A DNA stretch of 55,479 nt from Methanosarcina sp. KYL-1 (GTDB taxonomy: Archaea > Halobacteriota > Methanosarcinia > Methanosarcinales > Methanosarcinaceae). Each line of letters starts with the position of its first letter. Position 1 is the stretch's first letter. Positions 1 to 7,233 of the stretch are shown here, one piece after another. The position numbers and the translations under genes are program-made. The notes beneath the pieces are model-generated. The model made no database searches. It was not told the DNA's origin and saw only the letters and a program-made list of their open reading frames with translations. The stretch spans positions 1-55,479 of the forward strand of contig NZ_VOUA01000025.1 of assembly GCF_024372725.1 (NCBI RefSeq), written 5' to 3'.

Positions 1-1316
1 CCCTCCACCAGAGGCAAGTTAGTTGCAGAATAAGAATTCTCCTCATCGTTTACTGCCGCAGAGACACCATTAACAATTACTGAAGCAATGCCTGCCCCTT
101 CTTCAACAAAAGTCCCGTTGATCAGGACGGCACTGGCCGGAGAGGGAACGGGGTCGATGGCAACTTCCGGTGCAATTGTATCCACGAGGAAGTCCAGAGT
201 CCTTTCGCTGGTATTTCCTTCAGAGTCCATTGCATAAACCGTGATACTGTGCATTCCATCATCAAGATGCGGTAATGTAACGGTCAGGTTGTATGTGTTA
301 GTTTGATTGGTTCCGTTATTCCCGTCAAGTACATACCAAGCCAGAGCCGCCGGGTTAAAAGATGCCGGGTTAAAAGTTGCATTCAGCAGAGGAGTGCTGT
401 CATTTGTGATAGCCTGCGGAGAATGTATCTTCACCGGACAAAACCACAGAATAGTGTTATGAAGAATTGTCGGGTAATCTCCAGTCCACTGATAATTATC
501 ACCAGGGTATGAATTGACCCCGACTACCGATTCTTTTGTGGCAATAAATTCCTCACCGTCGTCCCATTCAGCTACAAGTTCGGCTCCCGTGGTAAGTACA
601 ACGCTGTCCCGGTAATAATCAGACATGGAATTCACACCTTTCATAATGGGGTGAGACGCATCATACGGGCCAAGAGATGCAGTTGAATAGTGATTGCTGT
701 TATCCCCGTCCTGTACAAATGGGCTGTATCCTTCTGATATTATCCTTCCCTGAAGATTCCAGCTAGGTCCGTACCAGGAGAATACCTGAATGATCACGTA
801 TCCGCCGCTATCAACATAGTCAGCCAGCACATCACCGAGTGCTACTTTGTCGTTGTACTGGTAATTGCTCCATACTATTGCAACATCATACTGCTGGAGC
901 TCGGCAAGAGTCGGAGTTCCGTAGGCAGTATTGAAGGAGTTCACATTCCCTATATCAGGGAAACCTGTCAGAATAGATGTAAGCGAATTAGCACCGTCTG
1001 CCCCTAAAAGTAATACATCCAGCTGTGAACCGGAGCTGCCGACAGAATCTATTTCCAGAGTCCGGGACCCAGGAGCTAACATTTCTGCAAACAAACCCGG
1101 ATTATTTTCCGGCACCGAATTTACAGTACCGGCACCATAAGCCGTTGCCGTGGTAGCTACGCTCTGGAATTCATCATCAATTTCATCATCAGATACATTC
1201 ATGCTTATAGCTGATACTGTATATGAAAATAAGGAGATTAACAAAAGTAATGTACAGCAAGTAGTTAGAGATTCATATCCTATTTTTTTAAAACTACTGA
1301 TAGGGTTTTTACCCAT
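1..1316 (-). CDS. Secreted surface protein with Ig-like repeats (3' end missing)
   Basis: The frame is open from an ATG at 1316 to the window edge, so at least 438 residues are present and the C-terminus is missing. Residues 1-37 look like a signal peptide: a basic start (MGKNPISSFKK), a hydrophobic stretch (TLLLLISLFSYTVSA), then a polar mature region. Residues of about 85-290 form an alpha/beta domain rich in Gly, Asp and Trp that resembles the glutamine-amidotransferase-like or ThuA-like modules of archaeal surface proteins. This is an impression, not a match. After it come Ig-like segments rich in Asn, Thr and Pro. A short in-frame duplication (NPASFNPAA) lies near residue 320. The protein is probably exported and displayed on the cell envelope; its ligand is unknown. 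A membrane anchor may lie in the missing part. The gene stands alone, with a long AT-rich upstream region. Confidence 0.75.
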   Translation of the reverse strand, partial: MGKNPISSFKKIGYESLTTCCTLLLLISLFSYTVSAISMNVSDDEIDDEFQSVATTATAYGAGTVNSVPENNPGLFAEMLAPGSRTLEIDSVGSSGSQLDVLLLGADGANSLTSILTGFPDIGNVNSFNTAYGTPTLAELQQYDVAIVWSNYQYNDKVALGDVLADYVDSGGYVIIQVFSWYGPSWNLQGRIISEGYSPFVQDGDNSNHYSTASLGPYDASHPIMKGVNSMSDYYRDSVVLTTGAELVAEWDDGEEFIATKESVVGVNSYPGDNYQWTGDYPTILHNTILWFCPVKIHSPQAITNDSTPLLNATFNPASFNPAALAWYVLDGNNGTNQTNTYNLTVTLPHLDDGMHSITVYAMDSEGNTSERTLDFLVDTIAPEVAIDPVPSPASAVLINGTFVEEGAGIASVIVNGVSAAVNDEENSYSATNLPLVE

Positions 1317-1809
1317 GTTTTTCACCACCTACAGAGATTCTCATTTTTATCCCAACTTACATAAAAGTTTTTCTCAGTTTTCATGGGTTTGTTTATTTCA
1401 TTGGGTTTTTGAGGAAAATAAGCCGGATAATTTGGGGATCAATTTTAACAGAGGACAGATTTTAATAAATTTTAAAACAGATATTAGAATGAATATAATA
1501 TAATAGTAATAATATAACATTGGTATATAAAACTTATCAATATAATTAATGGACATTGAAAAATAAAGATATCATAGATATAAAAGATGAGATCATTTTA
1601 AGTTCTATGGAGTTGTATAGTATGAGCCCGGAGGATAGCGGAATTAATAGTAAATTTTGAAAAAATTTGAAAAAATGAAAAAACCCAGGGAAACTATTTA
1701 TTGCAAACAACCGGGTTAAGGGTATAAAAATGAATAGTAAGTAAGAAGGGGATGTGAAAAGAGTTTAATTTTCGAATCCCTTTTATGCATTCAAAAAAGT
1801 CGAAAACCA
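1317..1809. promoter_or_regulatory. AT-rich gap with probable promoter of the surface protein
   Basis: This gap holds no gene I can support. Read on the minus strand, a TATA-like element (TTTTATATACC) lies near 1530-1541. It would start transcription near 1508 and leave a leader of about 190 nt before the surface-protein ATG at 1316. The remainder is A/T-rich and without clear structure. Confidence 0.35.
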
Positions 1810-2265
1810 TTAAAATTTTTCTGCCTTTTTCTTAAGGGCACTGTTCATGTCCCCGAAACTTCGCATCGTGCCTTTCTCGATGGACCATGAAGCCGTGATA
1901 AAGGGGATGGAAATCCCGGAAAAGCTCTCTTTCTGGATAAAACGGATCCTCCTGCCGGAAATCTCTTCGAGGAGGAAACTGTGCTCTCCGTCAAGCAGCC
2001 CGGGGAAAAAGAAACTGCCCTTCCAGGTAAGCTCTTTTCTTGGCTCCAGGCGAGTAATCCTTGGGTTGAGGGTTACGCCCTTTTTTTCCCATTCGGGTTT
2101 CATGTAAACCTTCAGTTTACTTCCGACTTTTGCCTCTCCGCTGATCTCCTGGATGTAAGGGTTCCACTTCGGATATGCCGCAAAATCCATAAGGATTTCC
2201 CAGATTCGTTCGGCTGGAGCGAAGATTTCGATTTCGGTACTGATTTCCTTTTTAAACTGAACGAT
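1810..2265 (-). CDS. SRPBCC-fold (START/polyketide cyclase-like) protein with abnormal start
   Basis: The protein shows the SRPBCC pattern: an N-terminal strand (STEIEIFAPAERIWEIL), then FAAYPKWNPYI, then LTWKGSFFFPGLLDGEHSFLLEE and a C-terminal helix. Family members bind hydrophobic ligands in a cavity; no substrate can be named here. The first ATG is at 2190, but that would remove the conserved first strand and helix. The frame stays open back to a TAA at 2293-2295 and holds no ATG, GTG or TTG upstream of 2190. A Shine-Dalgarno-like GGAAGAGGG at 2272-2280 sits six bases before ATC at 2263-2265, followed by GTT CAG TTT AAA AAG. I therefore place the start at 2265 as a mutated or non-canonical codon (151 residues). 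If only ATG is used, the product is a truncated 126-residue protein from 2190. Confidence 0.6.
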   Translation of the reverse strand: MVQFKKEISTEIEIFAPAERIWEILMDFAAYPKWNPYIQEISGEAKVGSKLKVYMKPEWEKKGVTLNPRITRLEPRKELTWKGSFFFPGLLDGEHSFLLEEISGRRIRFIQKESFSGISIPFITASWSIEKGTMRSFGDMNSALKKKAEKF

Positions 2266-2457
2266 TGCAATCCCTCTTCCGCTTTTTCCTGCTTATCCTG
2301 CGCATTCGGCTTTCCTCTGCGCTTTCAGCTTTTTCCTGAGCTCTCAGCTATCTTATTGAAGGCAAACTTCTTAACCCTGTTTATTTTGACCGGCCGAAGG
2401 GGAGTTTAAGGAACAACCAGTCATCAAAAACAATTTCCCTGAAAGACCTTTTCCTGT

Positions 2458-3132
2458 TCAGGTTTTTCCCAGGAGTTTTTTTCTTATTTTACGCCGCACG
2501 CTCCCGGCCATTTGCCTGAGGATAACAGGGGTCGGAGTGTTTTTCCCTGCCGGGGAAACCTGTCCTTCCCGGATTGCCTGCAGCACGGCTTCCACCGTGT
2601 TTTCCGGGGCAGCAATTTCGGTGTACGCCTGCCCCACCATTTCCGGGATATGGGAGTCGCTTCCCGCAACCCCCGGGAGTCCGAGCCTCTTTGCCTCAAG
2701 GGCAGCTTTCCGGTTTGCGCCGCTGAAGAGGCAGCGGGAGTTGAAGACCTCCACAGCATCGATGTCAAGCCCCTCAAAACTTCCGATCCCGTGGGAACTG
2801 CTCTTGAAAGGGTGGGGGACAATCACCGTGCCTCCCAGGGTCCGGGCCCGCCGGATTGTCTCTTCGGGGCTCAGCCAGGGCTCGATGTCCTCTTCTATGC
2901 CCAGGACCAGAATGTGCCCTTTCGAACAGCTGACCTCTGTCCCGGGGATGACCGTAACCTCAATGCCGAGGTCCATGGCCCTTTCCGCGCAGGCAAGCCC
3001 TCCCTCAACGGTGTCGTGGTCACAGACCGCAAATCCGGCAAGCCCACGCTTCCGGGCAACATCAAGTATGGCGTCCAGGTCCGAATTGCTGTCCCTTGAA
3101 TAACAGGAATGGACGTGAAGATCGAATTTCAT
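2458..3132 (-). CDS. PHP-domain metal-dependent phosphoesterase
   Basis: The 224-residue protein begins with the PHP signature HVHSCYSRDS (residues 6-15), followed by CDHDTVEGG (about 37-45), the metal-ligand Glu in PGTEVSC, HPF near 107 and the late GSDSHIPEMVG motif. These His, Asp and Glu residues normally bind a cluster of two or three metal ions that hydrolyses a phosphoester. Length and motifs match stand-alone PHP proteins related to nucleoside mono- or oligophosphate hydrolases rather than polymerase-associated ones. The substrate is unknown. The last 30 residues are basic (SVRRKIRKKLLGK), perhaps for nucleic-acid or membrane contact. The ATG at 3132 starts exactly at the first conserved strand. 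The gene is flanked by gaps, so it is probably transcribed alone. Confidence 0.85.
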   Translation of the reverse strand: MKFDLHVHSCYSRDSNSDLDAILDVARKRGLAGFAVCDHDTVEGGLACAERAMDLGIEVTVIPGTEVSCSKGHILVLGIEEDIEPWLSPEETIRRARTLGGTVIVPHPFKSSSHGIGSFEGLDIDAVEVFNSRCLFSGANRKAALEAKRLGLPGVAGSDSHIPEMVGQAYTEIAAPENTVEAVLQAIREGQVSPAGKNTPTPVILRQMAGSVRRKIRKKLLGKT

Positions 3133-3408
3133 TCAAGGCTAAAGATGCCGGATGAATTTATATAAATTTTGAAACGGACCCTGAAATGGGAATAAAGCAC
3201 CTGAAAAAAAGAAAACATCCAGAAAGAGGGAGCAAAAAGAAAGAACGGAAATCAAAAAAAGAACGCAAATTTGAAAGTTCATCGGATAAATAGGTAGAAA
3301 AAATAGGTAGCGAACGGCTGGGATATGGGGATCTTGGGGATAGTTAATGGGGGTATTGGCTCCAAAAAGAAAAATCCGTCCGCATTTCTATTTAAGTCAG
3401 GATATAAT

Positions 3409-3435
3409 AAATACCTTTCGCCAACTTACGAACAA
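3409..3435 (+). repeat. Twin element, copy 1
   Basis: AAATACCTTTCG, six bases, then TACGAACAA, directly after a TATA-like GATATAATAA. It matches copy 2 at 3939-3965 in both blocks and in spacer length, while the spacer sequence differs. The inner TTCG-N8-CGAA is a small inverted repeat. It could be a promoter-proximal operator; transcription would start just downstream. Confidence 0.5.
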
Positions 3436-3779
3436 GTTAAGTTTTCTGAGGGAATAGAGGATCCTTGTAGCGTTTTTTGAGAGGTGTTTCAAATCTTCTG
3501 GGACACAGCTGGTCCTATAGCGATAACTCAGGCTGCGTCATTTTAAACCAGGTCATATTAAACCAGGGACCTGAAGCAGGTTTAAGCTTAAAAGGCCGGA
3601 AAAGCTTCAGAAGCTGAGAACACAGGCGACAAACCGGATGATAGGCAGCCAAAGGCAGTGAAACAGCCCAAAAGCGGCAATAGAAGTAACAATGTAAGCA
3701 AAAAACAACAATAGGAGAATTCAAGGCAATTAAGATCTGGCAATTAAGATCTGGCAGTTAAACATTGACAGTTAAAATC

Positions 3780-3920
3780 TAACCCCCCGGAGAAAGTAAA
3801 CGGGGGCAAACATGGTTGGAGAAATTGCGAACGGGTCAACAGAGAAAAAATTGGTGTAGGGGTAGTTTAGGATATTAGGAGGGTCTGATGTCATTCAGTA
3901 GACACCCGTTCGCAAATAAA
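3780..3920 (+). ncRNA. Candidate structured RNA (two hairpins)
   Basis: Two inverted repeats lie close together. CCCCCG at 3784-3789 pairs with CGGGGG at 3801-3806 over an 11-nt loop. TTGCGAACGGGT at 3825-3836 pairs perfectly with ACCCGTTCGCAA at 3904-3915 across 67 nt. Such pairing in otherwise plain AT-rich DNA suggests a folded RNA or a protein-binding site. The strand is a guess; no known RNA family is recognised. Confidence 0.25.
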
Positions 3921-3938
3921 CAAACGACTTTGAGATAT

Positions 3939-3965
3939 AAATGCCTTTCGTAGATATACGAACAA
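3939..3965 (+). repeat. Twin element, copy 2
   Basis: AAATGCCTTTCG, six bases, then TACGAACAA, again after GATATA. It differs from copy 1 at one of the 21 conserved positions and has a different spacer. It lies just beyond the 12-bp inverted repeat. Confidence 0.5.
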
Positions 3966-4127
3966 TGTTCCGGGTATACAAAAAATTTCCCGAGAATAAA
4001 AATATTGAAAAAAGTAGGAGGAATATTCAGTTGGTTTTTATAAAATTAGAAAAACTTTATATTCTTCCGTCGGGAGAGAAAGTTCCAGGAGTGCCGTTCA
4101 GGAAACTTCTGAAGCCGGGAATACCAC

Positions 4128-5372
4128 TCAGTCCCCAAGGGCCTGTTCCAGGGCTCGAGCCCTGTTAATAACCTCTGCTCTGGCTTCGTAGTCAACTAAA
4201 ATCCTCTCTCCGTACTCCACCCCGTGCACGATCCCCTCTTCATACAGCCAGGAAAGAACCGACATCCCTTTTTCCGAATTGGGGAGGGAAAGGGAACAGG
4301 TCTCCCAGGGGGGCAGGTGTCCGATGATCCCGGCTTTCAGTTCAGCAATGCCTGCCCCGTCTTTTGCGGAAACCTGGATGGGATTTGGGGCCAGGTAGCC
4401 GATCTCTTCCAGGCGTGTCTCCAGCTCTTCGGGACTCAACAGGTCGGTCTTGTTAAGCACGGTTATTACCGGGACCCCCTGGATCTTATCCCAGAGGGTA
4501 TCGTGGCAGGTGGTAAGCTTCTGCAGGATGGTTTCCGGATCTTCGCTTACGTCCACCACCAGTAGGATGAGGTCCGAGAGGAAAATCCCGTCCAGGGTAG
4601 ACTTGAAGGCGTCGACCATCCAGTGGGGGAGTTCCTCGATAAAGCCCACGGTGTCGGTCAGAAGGGCTTTTCGCCCGCCAAGGTCAAGGGCCCGGGTCAT
4701 GGGGACCAGGGTAGTAAAAAGCATGTTCCTGGCCTCGGTACTTTCGTCTACGAGGGTGTTGAAAAGGGTGCTTTTCCCAGCATTAGTGTACCCTGCAAGG
4801 GAAATGAGGGAAAAGCCCTGCCTGTGCCGGAAAGCCCTCAGGGCCTCGTCGTCCTTTTCCGCAGACGCAAGCTCGGTTTCAATCCTGGAGATCCTCTTTT
4901 TCAGGTCCTGCTCGTAGGAGTCCTCATAGTCCCCAAGCCCCATGAACCCTGCCCTTTCTTCCTTTTTCAGGAGAGAAACTACAGCCCTGGCCCTGGGGAG
5001 TTCGTACCTGAGCCTTGCCAGTTCAACCTGGAGCTTGGAACGGTAGGTTACGGCCCTTTTTGCAAAGATCTCAAGGATGAGCTGGAACCTGTCGATCACC
5101 TGGCAGCGGCAGAGTTCCGAGATATTGTAGAGCTGGGTGGTGGAAAGTTTGTTATAAAAAATTACCTTTTCTGCGCCCGTCCTTTCCACAAGTTCAGCCA
5201 GCTCCTCGATCTTTCCTCTCCCTAGCTGGTACTTCGAGTCCGGGAACCTTGTCTGGGTAAGTTCACCCACTGGACGGTAGCCTGCAGCTTTTGCAAGCTC
5301 ATAAAGTTCCAGAAACAGGTTTTCACTGCGCTCGGGGTCTGAACGGGGAGCCGTTCTCTTAACAAGAATCAC
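4128..5372 (-). CDS. hflX: HflX-type ribosome-associated GTPase
   Basis: This 414-residue protein has the HflX layout. The N-terminal domain holds the glycine-rich GRGKIEEL (51-58) and the DRFQLILEIFAKRA helix, with a charged coiled-coil linker at about 140-185. The G domain follows, with P-loop GYTNAGKS (194-201), DTVGF near 240 and NKTD near 308. HflX proteins bind the large ribosomal subunit and can split or rescue stalled ribosomes. In archaea the role is less studied. The start is a GTG at 5372; no ATG lies between it and the upstream gene's stop at 5420. Only 47 bp separate the two genes, so they are probably co-transcribed. The C-terminal domain is complete. Confidence 0.93.
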   Translation of the reverse strand: MILVKRTAPRSDPERSENLFLELYELAKAAGYRPVGELTQTRFPDSKYQLGRGKIEELAELVERTGAEKVIFYNKLSTTQLYNISELCRCQVIDRFQLILEIFAKRAVTYRSKLQVELARLRYELPRARAVVSLLKKEERAGFMGLGDYEDSYEQDLKKRISRIETELASAEKDDEALRAFRHRQGFSLISLAGYTNAGKSTLFNTLVDESTEARNMLFTTLVPMTRALDLGGRKALLTDTVGFIEELPHWMVDAFKSTLDGIFLSDLILLVVDVSEDPETILQKLTTCHDTLWDKIQGVPVITVLNKTDLLSPEELETRLEEIGYLAPNPIQVSAKDGAGIAELKAGIIGHLPPWETCSLSLPNSEKGMSVLSWLYEEGIVHGVEYGERILVDYEARAEVINRARALEQALGD

Positions 5373-5419
5373 CCTGCTCTCGTGGCCGGGTTCTGGTTCT
5401 GTTTTTATTGCGGGAATTG

Positions 5420-5815
5420 TCAGGCCTCTATTTCAAGTTCTTTAATTAGTAAGTTGCGGGCGCTTAAAGATATGTGATGCACAAGTTCAATCGCCCTTCT
5501 TTCGGCAATGGACTCCTGGTACTTGAAGGGCCGGGAAAACATGCTTTCGGGCACCCACTTGGGTTCGTTGTACATGTCCCCTTTTTCCGTTACAACCATG
5601 CCCTCGAAGGACAGCTGGTCAGCCGTGTCCTCGATCAGTTGCACGACATCCAGCAGTTTGGGAGGATAATCAAGCCAGCGGGGCAGGATCTTTACCTGCT
5701 TGACCTTCTCGACATGGTCTGCGGAAACCGTAAGGGCTGCAGCCGCACAGACCATATAGTATCCGCCTTTGATCCTGTGCCTGCCCGAAATGTCCGCTGC
5801 AATGATGTCCCACAT
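5420..5815 (-). CDS. Conserved archaeal protein, probably DUF2209
   Basis: The 131-residue protein starts MWDIIAADISGRHRIKGGYY, followed by a segment rich in Ala and Val, and ends with a helical Glu-rich tail. The DIIAADISGRH opening looks like the first strand and Asp of an RNase H-like fold. I recall this pattern from an archaeal family of unknown function (DUF2209), but that assignment is from memory. No catalytic set is evident. It sits 47 bp upstream of hflX on the same strand, so the two probably form an operon, which may hint at a translation- or RNA-related role. The tandem 14-bp repeat region lies upstream. Confidence 0.7.
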   Translation of the reverse strand: MWDIIAADISGRHRIKGGYYMVCAAAALTVSADHVEKVKQVKILPRWLDYPPKLLDVVQLIEDTADQLSFEGMVVTEKGDMYNEPKWVPESMFSRPFKYQESIAERRAIELVHHISLSARNLLIKELEIEA

Positions 5816-5907
5816 GTTCTACGCTGCCTCCCGGACTGTGGGCCCGGTTTCATGAATCCTTAAGGGATTTGATATGTGAAATTTTATGTACTCTTTTAGG
5901 AAGTATC

Positions 5908-6004
5908 AGTTCAAGGATACCAGTTCAAGGATACCAGTTCAAGGATACCAGTTCAAGGATACCAGTTCAAGGATACCAGTTTAGGGAATACCAGTTTAGG
6001 GAAG
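5908..6004. repeat. 14-bp minisatellite
   Basis: Five perfect head-to-tail copies of AGTTCAAGGATACC fill 5908-5977. Two decayed copies (AGTTTAGGGAATACC and a partial) follow to about 6004. The array lies between endA and the DUF2209-like gene, just after the endA stop and upstream of the latter's start. Confidence 0.9.
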
Positions 6005-6043
6005 TATCGATTTACATATGATAAACAAGGGCAGGAGCCCGGT

Positions 6044-7105
6044 TTACATTTTGACCCTGCCAATATCCAGGTATTCGATTTTTCCTTCTGTCTCAACTGC
6101 AAAGAGCATCCTTTTTCGCACGCTGTTTGCAAGCCTCACGGCCCCGGAAAGGACCGGGAGCCTGAACTCGAAGTCCGAAGGGGTGACGTTCACAAGGTAC
6201 TCGGAGTGGGGGATTTTTTCCACGGACTCGACCTTCCGGTAGACCCTGAAATGGGTCCCGAACTTAAAGCCGGTCTTCACAACGTGCCCGGAGTCCCTTA
6301 GGTCCTTATATGCGAGGTATTTCTGGAAAAACGAGCTCTGGAGTCCCGAGGCTTCCTCTACGAATTCCTCAAAGGACATCTCTTTTCCTTTCCTGTCCCT
6401 GACCTTTATGACCCCCTCCGAGAGGAGGTAGAGAGACTCCACAAGAGAGAGCTGCAACCTTTCGGAGTCAAGCATTTTCCCGTAAAAGCCCCTTGAGTAG
6501 AGTGTTTCGGAACCCGGGGCTTCCCAGGCAATGACCCTGTCTTCCAGGAAAGTCGCTTCGGTTTTGACGGCAGGGTGCGGCTCAGGCATTCCTCCCTTCG
6601 GGGCTATTGTTTTGACCTCGTAGAAAGTGATGTCGCTTTCCTCGTCCACAACAGCAAGGACAAGCTCCTTGTGCACGTTTTCTGCCGCAGCCACAGACTC
6701 CTGAATGAGCCTTACCGGGAGAGGGTGCCTTTCGGACTGGACGCGGACAAAAATTCTTGCCGCACTTTTCCCGGGGTGGCTGCCCCTGGGGTAGACCCTG
6801 AAGTCTTCGGCCGAAGGCTGGACATAGTAGCCCCGCTCTTTCAGGTCCTTGTAAACGATGTATTTCAGTTCGAAATTCGGCTGCCTCAGGGAAGCCTGTT
6901 CGAAAAAGGCCCTGAAATCCAGAGGTTTGCCGTCCATTTCGAGCTCAAGCTTTTCCCTGGACAGGAGATAAGCAGCTTCCACAAGCGCAAGTTCGAGCCC
7001 TTCGCCTTTTTGCCTCCCGAAATAACCGGTCTTGTACAGTTCGGCTACCGCTTCCTTCCCGGCAAGGACCCGGTCCCCTTTAAGTTTTGCTTTCAATAGG
7101 TTCAC
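6044..7105 (-). CDS. endA: tRNA-splicing endonuclease, fused two-repeat form
   Basis: The enzyme cuts introns from pre-tRNA at bulge-helix-bulge structures. The 353-residue chain consists of two related halves, each with an N-terminal domain (AELYKTGYFGRQ and ETLYSRGFYGK) and a nuclease domain (YKDLKERGYYV and YKDLRDSGHVV). This is the fused form that works as a homodimer in many Euryarchaeota. The second half carries the catalytic triad: Tyr289 in FRVYRK, His300 in IPHSEYL and Lys331 in SVRKRM. The first half keeps FRVY but is altered around the His and Lys positions, as expected for the structural repeat. The ATG at 7105 fits the family's usual start. The gene appears monocistronic, with a 27-bp duplication in its upstream region. 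Confidence 0.95.
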   Translation of the reverse strand: MNLLKAKLKGDRVLAGKEAVAELYKTGYFGRQKGEGLELALVEAAYLLSREKLELEMDGKPLDFRAFFEQASLRQPNFELKYIVYKDLKERGYYVQPSAEDFRVYPRGSHPGKSAARIFVRVQSERHPLPVRLIQESVAAAENVHKELVLAVVDEESDITFYEVKTIAPKGGMPEPHPAVKTEATFLEDRVIAWEAPGSETLYSRGFYGKMLDSERLQLSLVESLYLLSEGVIKVRDRKGKEMSFEEFVEEASGLQSSFFQKYLAYKDLRDSGHVVKTGFKFGTHFRVYRKVESVEKIPHSEYLVNVTPSDFEFRLPVLSGAVRLANSVRKRMLFAVETEGKIEYLDIGRVKM

Positions 7106-7163
7106 CTGAAAAGAAAATAAAATGAAAATAAGCTCGTTCGAAGTAATCTGGAAGTTTACCTGG

Positions 7164-7217
7164 ATTAATCTAATCCGGAGTTTATCCGGAATTAATCTAA
7201 TCCGGAGTTTATCCGGA
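7164..7217. repeat. 27-bp direct tandem duplication
   Basis: Two perfect copies of a 27-bp unit (7164-7190 and 7191-7217) containing TAATCCGGAGTTTATCCGGA, followed by a partial third (ATTAATGTAAT). It lies between cfbB and endA on the minus strand, within the endA upstream region. The inner TCCGGA is palindromic. Confidence 0.9.
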
Positions 7218-7233
7218 ATTAATGTAATATCGT

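Larger units (their letters stand above)
3133..4127. other. 995-bp gap with twin elements and hairpins, no convincing protein gene
   Basis: Frames here are short and of poor composition, so I call no protein. The gap holds two copies of AAATRCCTTTCG-N6-TACGAACAA (3409-3435 and 3939-3965), each just after a GATATA TATA-like element. Between them are a GC-rich hairpin at 3784-3806 and a 12-bp inverted repeat at 3825-3836/3904-3915. A short tandem repeat of GCAATTAAGATCTG type lies at about 3727-3756. Together these suggest regulatory DNA or a non-coding RNA. Confidence 0.5.

Noticed and set aside
3941-4168. Plus-strand frame of 75 residues
   Set aside because: It overlaps the hflX end on the opposite strand and lies on the twin element; composition is not protein-like.
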